Shown: positions 17,725-26,294 of the stretch, one piece after another
Layout: each line of letters begins with the position of its first letter
Position numbering within the stretch: position 1 is the first letter of the stretch
Assembly (NCBI GenBank): GCA_034422735.1
Contig: DAOUJL010000001.1
Coordinates: 1-31,679 of the forward strand
From: CATOSD01 sp034422735
GTDB lineage: Bacteria; Chloroflexota; Dehalococcoidia; Lucifugimonadales; CATOSD01
Direction: 5' to 3'
DNA length: 31,679 bases
Translations under genes and position numbers: made by a program
The notes under the pieces: generated by a model
Seen by the model: only the letters and a program-made list of their open reading frames with translations
The model's database searches: none
Told to the model about the DNA's origin: nothing

Positions 17725-17753
17725 TTCCCTTCTCCCTCGATGGGGGAAGGGAA
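17725..17753. terminator. Long hairpin between convergent genes, probable bidirectional terminator
   Basis: Twelve base pairs (17725-17736 with 17742-17753, one G-T pair) around the loop TCGAT. It lies between the cyclophilin stop (17701) and the end of the minus-strand run (17772). There is no T-run, so termination is inferred from position. The loop and CT-rich arm recur in inverted orientation at 27562-27584. Confidence 0.5.
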
Positions 17754-17771
17754 GAATGGGGCGGCGCGCCG

Positions 17772-17978
17772 CTATGCGCCGCCGCGGCGATGGCGGGCGC
17801 GCGTGGCCCAGTAGGCGACGCCTATACCTACGGGAATGGCCAGGATTACCATGCCCAGCAGAACCGCCATCGCCGCGGGCCCCAGCCCGACCATCGCGTC
17901 TATCTGGTGGCGCATCCACTCCAGGAGCGCCGGGTCGCCCGGCTCCGAGTGGTGAAAGGGGATCGAGAGGGGCGGCAC
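17772..17978 (-). CDS. Small single-span membrane protein
   Basis: 68 residues with a short polar N-terminus, an amphipathic middle and one membrane helix (about 37-58, AAMAVLLGMVILAIPVGIGVAY), then a basic tail (RARHRRGGA) that should face the cytoplasm. The GTG start has GAGG eight bases upstream. It begins 10 bases after the stop of the MFS transporter, so it is probably translated from the same mRNA. No family recognised; it may be an accessory peptide of the transporter. Confidence 0.6.
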   Translation of the reverse strand: MPPLSIPFHHSEPGDPALLEWMRHQIDAMVGLGPAAMAVLLGMVILAIPVGIGVAYWATRARHRRGGA

Positions 17979-17988
17979 GTGCCTGTCC

Positions 17989-19317
17989 TCAGCCGCCGGC
18001 GGCCGTTGGCAGCGGTTCCTGCGAGGGCGCCTGCTGGAACTTGGCCGAGTACTGCCTCTCCCGGATGCTGAACGCCGCTACCGTCGCGCCGATGAGCATG
18101 ATGCCCGCTATGGCGAAGGGCACGGTGTACGAGCCGAACACGTCGTAAAGCGCTCCGCCCAGGTAGATGCTCACCGCTCCGCCGATCTGGTGCGCGAACG
18201 TGGAGGTTCCGCCCAGGGTGCCCATGGCGCGCAGGCCGTAGATGTCGGCGGTGAGCGACGACGTGAGCGCCGCCGAGGCTATCCACGAGAATCCGGCGAC
18301 CACGGCGAAGAACCAGATTCCCCACGCGCCGGGAAGCGTGAGCAGCGCAACGTAGGCCACGCCTCGGCCCGCGTATATGAACGCCAGCACGTTCTTTCGG
18401 CCCAACTTGTCCGAAATCAAGCCCGCCGCGAGCACGCCGGCTATGTTGAGCGCGCTCATCACGCCGAACGCCACCGCCGCGATACGGGGGTCGACGCCCC
18501 GCTCCACCGCGAATGGTATGTAGTGCGCGGATATGATGGCCGTGGTCATGCCACAGACGAAGTAGGCGCCGGTCAACTGCCAGATGGGGGCCGACCTGAG
18601 CGCGTCCCGCCAGTAGTCCACCTCCAGGGGGCCGCGCCGCGCCGCGTCTCGTCCTCCCGCCGCCTCGCCGGGCGCCGGGCCGCCATCCTGCTGCTCGCCC
18701 ATATCGCTGGGGTCGTTTCTTACCAGCATCCAGGCCAGGGGCAGCGCGAAGAACACGACGAACATGCCCAGGACGGTCCAGGTGGTGCGCCATCCAACGG
18801 ACTCGATCATGAACGCCGCGAACGGCACCAGAAGCAACGAACCGGCGGATGCCCCGGCCGTGCTTATGCTGATGGCGAGGCCGCGCTTGCGCGAAAACCA
18901 CCGCGCGAGGACGGCGTGGATGGTCACCAGGGACGCGCCGCCGGATGCGACCGAGATTACGAACCCGTAGACGATCACCAGGAACCAGAACCGGTCCATC
19001 ACGAAGAGTCCGAACACGGAAATGTCGTTGACCAGGCTCAGCACCATGGTGCATCCGCCCACCACGAGCAGGCTGACGGAGATTACGGTGCGGCCGCCGA
19101 AGCGGTCGTATATCCTGCCGATGAAGGGTTGGCTTACGCCGTTGCACAGCCAGCCGATGGCGATGGCGAGCGAAATGGTGCCTCTGTCCCACTCCAGCTC
19201 ATCGCCCATGGGGATGACGAACGTGCCGAATCCGTTGCGCGCGCCGGTGACCATGAACATGGCGAAGAAGGTCGCGGCCAGCACGAACCAGCCGTAGAAG
19301 ATGCCGTTTCTGCGCAT
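17989..19317 (-). CDS. Major facilitator superfamily transporter
   Basis: A 12-helix secondary transporter of 442 residues. It starts MRRNGIFYGWFVLAATFFAM, a typical opening for the monocarboxylate/oxalate-type MFS branch. The loop 2-3 motif appears as GRIYDRFGGRTV and a basic motif ARWFSRKRGLAISIS marks the helix 4-5 region. The central loop is polar and carries NDPSDMGEQQDGG. The second-half equivalent is GLISDKLGRKNVLA. The frame opens further upstream (GTG at 19389), but the preceding 24 residues are polar and unlike the family, so the Met at 19317 is used, with moderate certainty. Substrate unknown; a small organic acid is plausible from the subfamily. Confidence 0.85.
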   Translation of the reverse strand: MRRNGIFYGWFVLAATFFAMFMVTGARNGFGTFVIPMGDELEWDRGTISLAIAIGWLCNGVSQPFIGRIYDRFGGRTVISVSLLVVGGCTMVLSLVNDISVFGLFVMDRFWFLVIVYGFVISVASGGASLVTIHAVLARWFSRKRGLAISISTAGASAGSLLLVPFAAFMIESVGWRTTWTVLGMFVVFFALPLAWMLVRNDPSDMGEQQDGGPAPGEAAGGRDAARRGPLEVDYWRDALRSAPIWQLTGAYFVCGMTTAIISAHYIPFAVERGVDPRIAAVAFGVMSALNIAGVLAAGLISDKLGRKNVLAFIYAGRGVAYVALLTLPGAWGIWFFAVVAGFSWIASAALTSSLTADIYGLRAMGTLGGTSTFAHQIGGAVSIYLGGALYDVFGSYTVPFAIAGIMLIGATVAAFSIRERQYSAKFQQAPSQEPLPTAAGG

Positions 19318-19443
19318 GGACTCCGCCAACACGCCCTCCGATACGCGACCTATGCTCCGCCGAGAGGTGAATTCAGGCGAGTCTAACACCGAGTGCGGCC
19401 AATGGCAACGCGATTGTCGCGCACCGCCAGTCGAACTCGACGT

Positions 19444-20025
19444 CTAGGCTCCCTGGTTGGTGAGCAGCCTGAAGATGACTATCCGCAGCGCGAATTCGCC
19501 GACCAGCCAGCCAACGGCAGTGGGGATGATGGCCTTGGCCCAGCCTTCGCCCTGGATTTCTCGCACGGCCACGATGGCGGCCAGCAGCATCCAGCCCATG
19601 GTGACGAACAGGTAGATGAACGAGACGATCTCGGGAAGGCCAAAGGTCAATGGTAGACCAGTGAACACCAGCATCACGCCGGGCGCGTGCGCCAGACCGA
19701 TACCTCGCTGTAGGAGCCGGTTGCTCACCTGGGCGCCAAGCAGCACGCTTATACCGAAGGCTGTGTAGGACCAGACTATCCAGCCGATGATGGTGGTGCT
19801 GGCGGGGATGAGCACGGCCAGCCATCGCGGCCCCTCGTCGTCCACCGGCAGCGTGTTTTGCACGCCGATGCCGAAGGCCAGCGCCACGATTAAGACCACG
19901 CCGAGCGCGCGCAACATGTGCTCGGGAGCCTCGGTCAGGCCCCTGTAGACGCTGCCGTCGAGCACCGCCGCCCGTATGGCGGCCACGGCGAATCCGGGGC
20001 GATCTTCGTCTAGCCGGTCGTTCAT
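19444..20025 (-). CDS. Polytopic membrane protein, YIP1-like
   Basis: 193 residues with about five membrane helices and a cytosolic N-terminal segment (MNDRLDEDRPGFAVAAIRAAVLDGSVYRGLTEAPEH). The pattern of a short amphipathic head with an 'AF/GL' hinge followed by helices with central glycines resembles bacterial YIP1-domain proteins. The resemblance is structural rather than a firm match. Function unknown. The ATG has no good ribosome site. It lies 62 bases from the preceding gene and about 126 bases before the MFS start. Confidence 0.65.
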   Translation of the reverse strand: MNDRLDEDRPGFAVAAIRAAVLDGSVYRGLTEAPEHMLRALGVVLIVALAFGIGVQNTLPVDDEGPRWLAVLIPASTTIIGWIVWSYTAFGISVLLGAQVSNRLLQRGIGLAHAPGVMLVFTGLPLTFGLPEIVSFIYLFVTMGWMLLAAIVAVREIQGEGWAKAIIPTAVGWLVGEFALRIVIFRLLTNQGA

Positions 20026-20087
20026 CAGCGGCTAATCCAGGTCAGCTCTGAGCAAGGGTCGTGTAGAATGTGCGCATAGAACTTTGT

Positions 20088-20381
20088 TCACGGAAATTTG
20101 CCCAAGTCGCGCCCGGACCGATACAAGATGGCGGAGCCCAACAGGAGGAATGTACCCCCGACGGCGACGAACCAAGCACCGCCGGTCACAAAGGACCCGA
20201 GCCACCCCTCGAAATGCCAATACGGCAAACGTAATGCGATGTACCAGCAGGTCGTCCCAAAAATGAGCCGCCGAATCCTCATTCCCTTGAACGTCAGGTC
20301 ACTCCAGACAACCACCATGAGGATGAGGTGTCCAAGGCCAGACAGTATCAGCCAGACGGTCAGTACAGTGTTGGCGTCCAC
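20088..20381 (-). CDS. Small three-helix membrane protein, unrecognised
   Basis: 97 residues, almost entirely hydrophobic. Three membrane helices (about 5-26, 35-52, 62-86) are separated by short basic loops (FKGMRIRRL) and the protein ends RSGRDLGKFP. A Trp/Tyr-rich centre (WYIALRLPYWHFEGW) is distinctive. The start is GTG at 20381; GGGGAGG lies only two bases upstream, so translation may begin slightly differently. No family recognised. Confidence 0.55.
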   Translation of the reverse strand: MDANTVLTVWLILSGLGHLILMVVVWSDLTFKGMRIRRLIFGTTCWYIALRLPYWHFEGWLGSFVTGGAWFVAVGGTFLLLGSAILYRSGRDLGKFP

Positions 20382-20500
20382 AACCTCCCCTCACCACTCG
20401 CAGATGTTGACGAAGTGGCGTGCTACGGCTGACATACCCAAACATGCGCGCTCGCCTTTGCTCCGCCGTTCGTCACGGCTTTCGGAATCAGGCATTGCCG

Positions 20501-20914
20501 CTACCGTTCGGGCTCTCTTGCGCTGGGTGGCGGTTCGTTGAATTCTCGCCCTTCGCTATCGGCTCTCTCCTTGCGTTGCAGCCAGGCCTCCCACAGCCTC
20601 TGATTCTCTTCTTTGCCCTCTTCCCTGCCCCTCTCCATTGCTCTCTCTAGCATCTTCCTGGCAAGTACCACGACCGCAATTCCTCCTTCCACTATTGCGA
20701 CGGTAATCGCCGCGCTCGCTACCCCAACATAGCTCGTGCCGACAATGGTAGCGTACACGCTGTCGGCGACGTCATCATCCACCCGCACCGCGCTCTGATA
20801 CCATATCACGAACACCGTTCCCGCAATCATCAGAGTAAGATATATTGCGCCGTAGGCCGACTCCAATTGGGGAAATATAGACTCGGCCACACGGCTGCGA
20901 AGCCTGGTGTTCAC
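20501..20914 (-). CDS. Small membrane protein with charged coiled-coil tail
   Basis: 137 residues with two membrane helices (about 20-40 and 55-82) and then a long highly charged helix (ARKMLERAMERGREEGKEENQRL broken into short heptads). The end is proline-rich. The start chosen is GTG at 20914, because GGGAG lies eight bases upstream; a TTG 15 bases earlier has no ribosome site. It follows leuC after 28 bases, so it may be its last co-transcribed neighbour. Function unknown. Confidence 0.6.
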   Translation of the reverse strand: MNTRLRSRVAESIFPQLESAYGAIYLTLMIAGTVFVIWYQSAVRVDDDVADSVYATIVGTSYVGVASAAITVAIVEGGIAVVVLARKMLERAMERGREEGKEENQRLWEAWLQRKERADSEGREFNEPPPSAREPER

Positions 20915-20942
20915 TTGTGGGTCTCCCAATTTCCAGGAGAAT

Positions 20943-22343
20943 CTACCACTCCCGGACGTCGACGAAGTGGCCCGCGATCGCCGCGGCGGCGGCCATCGCC
21001 GGGCTGACCAGGTGCGTGCGCCCGCCCTTGCCCTGCCGGCCCTCGAAGTTTCGGTTGGAGGTGGACGCGCAGCGCTCGCCGGGCTGGAGTATATCGGGGT
21101 TCATGCCCAGGCACATCGAGCAGCCCGCGACGCGCCAGTCGAAGCCGGCGTCTGTGAAGATGGCGTCCAGTCCCTCGTCCTCGGCCTGCTTCTTTATGGC
21201 CGCCGACCCCGGCACCACCATCGCGTACACGCTGTCGCTCACCTTGCGGCCCTTCGCGATCTCTGCCGCCACGCGCAGGTCTTCGATGCGGGAGTTGGTG
21301 CACGAGCCTATGAACACGCGGTCCAGCGAGATGTTCTGTATGGGCGTGTCCGGTTCCAGGTCCATGTACTCCAGCGCGCGCTCTGCCGACCTCTGCTCCG
21401 CCTCGTCGTCGAACGAGTTGGGGTCGGGCACGCGGCCGGACACCGGCGCGACCATGCCGGGGTTGGTGCCCCAGCTCACGTGCGGCTCGAGCGTAGCGCC
21501 GTCGATTTCGACGACCTTGTCGTAGACGGCGCCCTCGTCGGTCGTCAGTCCGCGCCACTGCTCGACGGCGGCCTCGAAGTCCTCGCCCTGGGGGGCCTGC
21601 GGCCTGCCGCGCACGTACTCGAAGGTGGTGTCGTCGGGAGCTACCATTCCGGCGCGTCCGCCGCCCTCGATGGACATGTTGCAGACCGTCATCCGGCCCT
21701 CCATCGACAGCGAGCGTATCGCCTCGCCTGTGTACTCGATGACGTGGCCCGACGCGCCCGCGACGCCGATTTCGCCGATGACGCCCAGTATCACGTCCTT
21801 GGCGGTAACTCCGCTGTGGAGGTCGCCGTCTACGCGCACCTCCATAGTCCTGGGCTTGAACTGCCGCAGTGTCTGGGTGGCGAGTACGTGCTCCACCTCG
21901 CTGGTGCCGATGCCGATGGCGAACGCGCCGAACGCGCCGTGCGTGGAGGTGTGGCTGTCCCCGCACACGATCACCTTGCCCGGCTGGGTGTAGCCCTGCT
22001 CCGGCCCGATCACGTGGACGATGCCCTGCAGCGGGCTGAACCTGTCGTAAAGCGTTACGCCGAACTCCTCGCAGTTCTTCGACAGCGCGTCGAGCTGCTG
22101 CTTGGCAATGGGGTCGGTGATGGGCAGCGACAGGTCCCAGGTGGGCGTGTTGTGGTCGGCGGTGGCGACGGTCAGGTCGGTGCGGCGAACGCCGCGGCCC
22201 GCCATGCGCAGGCCGTCGAACGCCTGGGGCGAGGTGACCTCGTGCACCAGGTGCAGGTCCACGTACAGGATTGTGGGCTGTCCGGGCTCGTCGTGTACGA
22301 CGTGGCTGTCCCAGATCTTCTCGAACATAGTCTTCGGGGCCAT
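20943..22343 (-). CDS. leuC: 3-isopropylmalate dehydratase, large subunit
   Basis: Isomerises 2-isopropylmalate to 3-isopropylmalate in leucine synthesis, using a [4Fe-4S] cluster. The 466-residue length is the family norm. The three cluster cysteines are visible at 348 (IGSCTNSR), 408 and 411 (CSMC). Substrate-loop signatures include VCGDSHTSTHGAFGA near residue 130 and STSNRNFEGRQG near 425-437. The ribosome site AAAGGAGAAGAG is strong. The small subunit LeuD is required for activity and is normally adjacent, but the gene downstream here is an unrelated membrane protein, so leuD must lie elsewhere. It starts 34 bases after the envelope-stress cassette. Confidence 0.96.
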   Translation of the reverse strand: MAPKTMFEKIWDSHVVHDEPGQPTILYVDLHLVHEVTSPQAFDGLRMAGRGVRRTDLTVATADHNTPTWDLSLPITDPIAKQQLDALSKNCEEFGVTLYDRFSPLQGIVHVIGPEQGYTQPGKVIVCGDSHTSTHGAFGAFAIGIGTSEVEHVLATQTLRQFKPRTMEVRVDGDLHSGVTAKDVILGVIGEIGVAGASGHVIEYTGEAIRSLSMEGRMTVCNMSIEGGGRAGMVAPDDTTFEYVRGRPQAPQGEDFEAAVEQWRGLTTDEGAVYDKVVEIDGATLEPHVSWGTNPGMVAPVSGRVPDPNSFDDEAEQRSAERALEYMDLEPDTPIQNISLDRVFIGSCTNSRIEDLRVAAEIAKGRKVSDSVYAMVVPGSAAIKKQAEDEGLDAIFTDAGFDWRVAGCSMCLGMNPDILQPGERCASTSNRNFEGRQGKGGRTHLVSPAMAAAAAIAGHFVDVREW

Positions 22344-22377
22344 CTCTTCTCCTTTGGCTTTGAGAGTGATTGGGCGG

Positions 22378-23283
22378 TCAGCGTATCTCTATGCTGGACG
22401 CGCCCGCGTCGATTTCCAGGTCTATCCGGTTGGCGGACGTTTCGAAGTCGCGGGACTGGTACACGTCCCCCGACCTGGGAAAGCGCGCCTCGTCAATATC
22501 CAGGTTGGATATACCCGAGTCGGTATCGATTCTCGCGCCGACGTGGTCGGGAATGACGACGACGATGCTGGCGGCTCCCACGTCTATGTCTATGTTCACG
22601 TGACCGGCGTCCACCGGCGCCAGGATCTCGATGTCCGCCGCGCCGCCGTCGACCGAGACGTCGCCGACGTTCATGTCACGGAGGTCCAGATGCAGGTCGG
22701 ACGCGCCCGCGTCCACGTCGATGGATGCTCTGGGCAGCGGCGACAGCCTTACGTCCCAGCGGCGATCGCCGTCGCCGAAGAAGTCGAGGCTGAAGCCACC
22801 CGTCGAGAGGTCGATCTCTGCGTGGCCTCCGGAGCGTGTGATGGAAGTCTGCACGTCCGAAACGCCAAAGCTCCTCAGTTCTCCATCGACGAGGCTTGCG
22901 GAGCCCGCAGGCAGGGAGCCGACCGAGAGAGTGCCGGCGCCGATGTCTATGATTACGTCGGCGGTCGCTGCGTCCAACAGCGGTTCGTCAAGCGAATGGA
23001 CGGACTCGACGCCGAAGTCGGACTGGAAGTAGAAGACGAACAGCACTATGGCCAGCACTGCTATCGCAATCGCCGTAAGCGTGCCCGAAAGCCATAACAT
23101 GCGGCCGCTGAAGGCGATGTTAATGCCCAGCACGATGATGAGAACCGGCCACCACCGCCAGACGTCGTCCCAGACATGCCAGGGAAGCACGCCGGTGGTC
23201 TGGAGCAGCAGCACGACTCCCAGCGCGATGAGGAGGACGGCGAACAGCGGAAAGCCCCGCCGGGTCCGTGTCCCGCTAGCCAT
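22378..23283 (-). CDS. Membrane-anchored toast-rack/DUF4097-like protein (LiaF type)
   Basis: The 301-residue protein begins with three or four membrane helices of the LiaI/LiaF-like DUF5668 type (LFAVLLIALGVVLLLQTTGV, then WWPVLIIVLGINIAFSG). A long beta-rich outer domain follows, with repeated IDIGAG, IDVDAGAS, IDIDVGAAS and IDAGAS units spaced about 20-40 residues apart, a beta-solenoid pattern seen in toast-rack domains. In Firmicutes such proteins hold cell-envelope stress sensors in check. It overlaps the PspC gene by 8 bases, so the two are translationally coupled. No LiaR/LiaS-type two-component system is present in the window. Confidence 0.75.
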   Translation of the reverse strand: MASGTRTRRGFPLFAVLLIALGVVLLLQTTGVLPWHVWDDVWRWWPVLIIVLGINIAFSGRMLWLSGTLTAIAIAVLAIVLFVFYFQSDFGVESVHSLDEPLLDAATADVIIDIGAGTLSVGSLPAGSASLVDGELRSFGVSDVQTSITRSGGHAEIDLSTGGFSLDFFGDGDRRWDVRLSPLPRASIDVDAGASDLHLDLRDMNVGDVSVDGGAADIEILAPVDAGHVNIDIDVGAASIVVVIPDHVGARIDTDSGISNLDIDEARFPRSGDVYQSRDFETSANRIDLEIDAGASSIEIR

Positions 23284-23734
23284 CGTCCCTTCCGGCCAGG
23301 CGACTGGCGAGGATGGCGACCCCGACCGCGATGATGACCACGGGCCAGAAGATGTCCCAGCGCCACCAGAACAGTGCTCCCAGGCTGTTCAAAAGGAACA
23401 GAACACCCATGACTACGAGGACGCCTCCCAAGAGGGTCCGTCCCCGGCTCCACCGCCGTCCCGCGGGCGGTACGTCGTACTCCGGTTCACTCGATTCGGT
23501 GCTCACCTCATCGGTGGAGGTGCGTGCGTGGTGGGGCAAAGCGTGCTTTGGCATGATGATCGCGAGAATCAGGTAGGCGATCAGGGCGATTCCCGCAGAC
23601 GCGAATGTCAGCACCACCCAGGCTATCCGGACCAGCGTGGGGTCGACGTCGAAGTACTCGGCCATTCCGCCGGCGACGCCGAACAGCATGGATTCATTTG
23701 TGCTTCTGTGAAGCCTCTTGGATTCGACGTTCAT
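23276..23734 (-). CDS. PspC-domain envelope stress protein
   Basis: 152 residues. The PspC domain occupies about 5-63: KRLHRSTNESMLFGVAGGMAEYFDVDP is the typical amphipathic opening (given here in part: MLFGVAGGMAEYFDVDPTLV), followed by a membrane helix ending IIMPKHA. A polar linker with Glu/Ser leads to a second pair of helices of the DUF5668/LiaI type (GVLVVMGVLFLLNSLGAL, FWPVVIIAVGVAILA). PspC-type proteins sense membrane damage and modulate envelope stress responses. It lies 17 bases after the LiaF-like gene and overlaps the toast-rack gene. Confidence 0.88.
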   Translation of the reverse strand: MNVESKRLHRSTNESMLFGVAGGMAEYFDVDPTLVRIAWVVLTFASAGIALIAYLILAIIMPKHALPHHARTSTDEVSTESSEPEYDVPPAGRRWSRGRTLLGGVLVVMGVLFLLNSLGALFWWRWDIFWPVVIIAVGVAILASRLAGRDDG

Positions 23735-23751
23735 GGCGACACCCCCAGCAG

Positions 23752-24456
23752 TCAGTCGTCTATCTTCAGGCTGCCCATTACAACCTGTCCCGTTACGATC
23801 AGGTCGGGCGTGCCATCCTGGCTCTCTCGATCGGAGCGCTCGTCCTTAGTCTCGCCCATCACGGTTGTGTTCTCCAACCGTACGCTCCAGTTCCGAGGCA
23901 CTCTGAGCCTGGCCTCGCCCATCACCACGGTCACCTCCAGGGTGGCTGGCCGGTCCTCGACCGCCGAGTCCCGCAGGTCCACGTGCGACGAGCCCATGAC
24001 CGTAGTGGCCTGGCCGCCCCTGAAGTCGCCCGAAACGACGTTCTCCCTGTTGGAGCTGAATATGTTGAAGGCGTCGACTTGGCCGCCGTTCGCCGTGAAC
24101 CGGCTTGTCTCGGGCGATCCTACCGTCTCGGGCTGCGGGCGTCTCCCGGGCCCTCGGCCCAGGATGATGGCGACGCCGGCCGCGATAAGGACGACCGGCC
24201 AGAAGATGGCTCCGTCCACGCCAAGCCAGCTTAGCTGGACGATCAAGGCTATGGTGATTATCAGCACGGGCCAGAACACGCGGCGGAAGCCGTTGGCAAC
24301 GAGTCGCCACAGGCCGAACAGGATGAACAGCGAAGGCGCCCATCGCACAACGTTGTCGAAAGCGGCGACTCCGGTGTTCTGCAGAAGGAGCAGCACGCCC
24401 ACGACCGCTATCAGCAGCCCTATGACAATCCGGCTGGAATTCCGGCTTCCATTCAT
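23752..24456 (-). CDS. LiaF-like membrane protein (DUF5668 + C-terminal LiaF domain)
   Basis: 234 residues: four membrane helices (first IVIGLLIAVVGVLLLLQNTGV) and a beta-rich C-terminal domain from about 120 on. It carries repeated 'VMG' turns (TTVMGSSHVDLRDS, VTVVMGEARLRVP, TTVMGETKDE, QVVMGSLKI), the signature of the LiaF/YvqF C-terminal fold. LiaF inhibits the LiaS sensor kinase in Bacillus; a kinase partner is not seen here. The start is the ATG at 24456, because upstream codons run into leuA territory without a ribosome site. It follows leuA after 83 bases. Confidence 0.82.
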   Translation of the reverse strand: MNGSRNSSRIVIGLLIAVVGVLLLLQNTGVAAFDNVVRWAPSLFILFGLWRLVANGFRRVFWPVLIITIALIVQLSWLGVDGAIFWPVVLIAAGVAIILGRGPGRRPQPETVGSPETSRFTANGGQVDAFNIFSSNRENVVSGDFRGGQATTVMGSSHVDLRDSAVEDRPATLEVTVVMGEARLRVPRNWSVRLENTTVMGETKDERSDRESQDGTPDLIVTGQVVMGSLKIDD

Positions 24457-24539
24457 TTGGATATCGGCCTTTGAGTTGCGCGGTCGCCCTTTACGACGGC
24501 GGAGCGCGCATGAGGCGCCCCGCCGTCCGGTAATCCGGC

Positions 24540-26093
24540 TTACGAGGTGGGCACGTCGAAGGTCGGGCGCGTGTCCTGTGTGGCCAGCAGCCGGTTGAGG
24601 GCGTTCATGTACGCCTTGGCGCTCGCCACGATGATGTCGGTGTCCGAGCCGCGTCCCACGTAGGCCCTGTCGTCTTTCTCTATGCGAATGGTCACGTCGC
24701 CGAGGGCGTCGATGCCCTCCGTCACGGCGTCCACCCTGTACTCGGTCAGCCTGTTGGGCACGTTCACCAGGCGGTTGATCGCCTTGTAAACGGCGTCCAC
24801 GGGGCCGGTGCCGGTCGCGGCGTCGGTGACCTCGCGGTCGTCCGGGTCGGTCAGCGTGACGGTGGCGGTGGGCACCTCGTGGTTGCCGCACGACACCTGG
24901 ATGTGCTCCAGTCTGAACACGGAGGGAATGTCGGCGATGCGGCGCTGGCTCGACATGAGCGCACTCAGGTCGGCGTCGGTGACCTCCGGCTTGCGGTCGG
25001 CGAGGCTCTTGAACGCCTCGAACGCCTCGTTCAGCTCGTCCTGCTCCAGGTTGTAGCCCAGCTCGCTCAGCCGTGACCTCAGGCCGGCGCGTCCGCTCAG
25101 CTTGCCGAGCACCAGCTCGTTGCTGGGCCAGCCGATGGACTGCGGGTCCATGATCTCGAACGTGGTGCGCTCCTTCAGCACGCCGTCCTGGTGGATGCCT
25201 GAGGCGTGGCGGAAGGCGTTGGCGCCCACGACGGCCTTGTTGGGTTGGACCATGAAGCCGGTGATGTCGCTCACCAGCTTGCTGGTGCGGTAGATCTGGC
25301 GGGTGTCGATTCCGGTCTCGACGCCGTAGTGGTCCTTGCGGGTCTCCAGGGCCATGATGACCTCTTCGAGCGCGGCGTTGCCCGCCCGCTCGCCCAGGCC
25401 GTTGATGCAGCCCTCGACCTGCCGGGCGCCCTCGGCTACGGCGGCCAGGCTGTTGCCCGACGCCTGGCCCAGGTCGTTGTGGCAGTGAACGCTCAGCACG
25501 GCCTTGTCGATGTTGGGCACGTTCTCCTTGATGAGCCGGATGCGCTCGCGGAACTCCCAGGGCATGACGTAGCCCACGGTGTCCGGTATGTTGATCGTCG
25601 TCGCGCCGGCGTCGATTGCGGCCTCGAGCATCCTGTACAGGTACTCGATGTCCGTGCGCGTGGCGTCCATCGGCGAGAACTCCACGTCGTCGCAGTAGCT
25701 CTTGGCGCGCTCAACCGAGGCGATGGCCATTTCCATGACCTCTTCCGGGTTGCGGCGGAGCTGGTGCATTATCTGCACGTCCGAACTCGAGATGAACACG
25801 TGAATGCGCGGCCGCTCGGCGTCCTTGATGGCCCCCCAGGCGGCGTCGACGTCCGGCAGCACGCAGCGGGCGAGCGACGCGATGACGGGCCTGCGCACCT
25901 CGCGCGCGATGGTCTGCACCGCTTCGAAGTCTCCGGGCGAGCTCGCGGCGAATCCCGCCTCGATCACGTCCACGCCCAGCCTGTCGAGCTGCCTGGCTAT
26001 CTCCAGCTTCTCCTGGGTGGTCAGGCCGATGCCCGCGGACTGCTCGCCGTCCCTCAGCGTGGTATCGAAGATTATCACTCGGTCTTCCGACAT
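24540..26093 (-). CDS. leuA: 2-isopropylmalate synthase
   Basis: First committed step of leucine synthesis: condenses acetyl-CoA with 2-oxoisovalerate. The 517-residue protein has the DRE-TIM barrel motif FDTTLRDGEQ at residues 9-18, VLSVHCHNDLGQASGNSL with the metal-binding HxH, and GLGERAGNAALEE. The C-terminal LeuA regulatory domain (about 380-500) that binds leucine is present, so feedback inhibition is likely. The reading frame is open to 26165, but ATG at 26093 has GGAG six bases upstream and matches the family N-terminus. A possible 29-codon leader peptide lies in the 200 bases before it. Confidence 0.96.
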   Translation of the reverse strand: MSEDRVIIFDTTLRDGEQSAGIGLTTQEKLEIARQLDRLGVDVIEAGFAASSPGDFEAVQTIAREVRRPVIASLARCVLPDVDAAWGAIKDAERPRIHVFISSSDVQIMHQLRRNPEEVMEMAIASVERAKSYCDDVEFSPMDATRTDIEYLYRMLEAAIDAGATTINIPDTVGYVMPWEFRERIRLIKENVPNIDKAVLSVHCHNDLGQASGNSLAAVAEGARQVEGCINGLGERAGNAALEEVIMALETRKDHYGVETGIDTRQIYRTSKLVSDITGFMVQPNKAVVGANAFRHASGIHQDGVLKERTTFEIMDPQSIGWPSNELVLGKLSGRAGLRSRLSELGYNLEQDELNEAFEAFKSLADRKPEVTDADLSALMSSQRRIADIPSVFRLEHIQVSCGNHEVPTATVTLTDPDDREVTDAATGTGPVDAVYKAINRLVNVPNRLTEYRVDAVTEGIDALGDVTIRIEKDDRAYVGRGSDTDIIVASAKAYMNALNRLLATQDTRPTFDVPTS

Positions 26094-26151
26094 TTTTGTC
26101 TCCTGTGTGGGTCTGAAGTTCGTAGGTCGGCTTCGGGCGTGATGGCGCCGC

Positions 26152-26241
26152 CTATCGAAGGACAACGCAGTCCGCCGAGCCGAGCCTCGCCAGGACCCGG
26201 CCTATGCGGCGAACTACGTGTGGTGTCTCCTTGTGGTTCAT
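26152..26241 (-). CDS. Possible 29-residue leader peptide upstream of leuA
   Basis: A short frame starting MNHKETPHVV and ending ADCVVLR, with an ideal ribosome site (GGAG, 8-base spacer). Nine of 29 residues are Val, Leu or Ile, and a Val-Val-Leu run precedes the last codon. This resembles an attenuation leader, but no terminator hairpin with a T-run is seen between it and leuA, so control by translation or coupling would be needed. It could also be a chance frame. Confidence 0.35.
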   Translation of the reverse strand: MNHKETPHVVRRIGRVLARLGSADCVVLR

Positions 26242-26294
26242 GTTGTCGTCTCCGTGAGTATTGGCAAAATGGGCAGTACAGCCTGAGTACAGAG

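Noticed and set aside
20907..22556. 549-codon plus-strand frame opposite leuC
   Set aside because: Antisense shadow of leuC, which has all three cluster cysteines.
26094..26294. Classic transcription attenuator before leuA
   Set aside because: A short peptide frame is present, but no GC-rich hairpin followed by T is seen.
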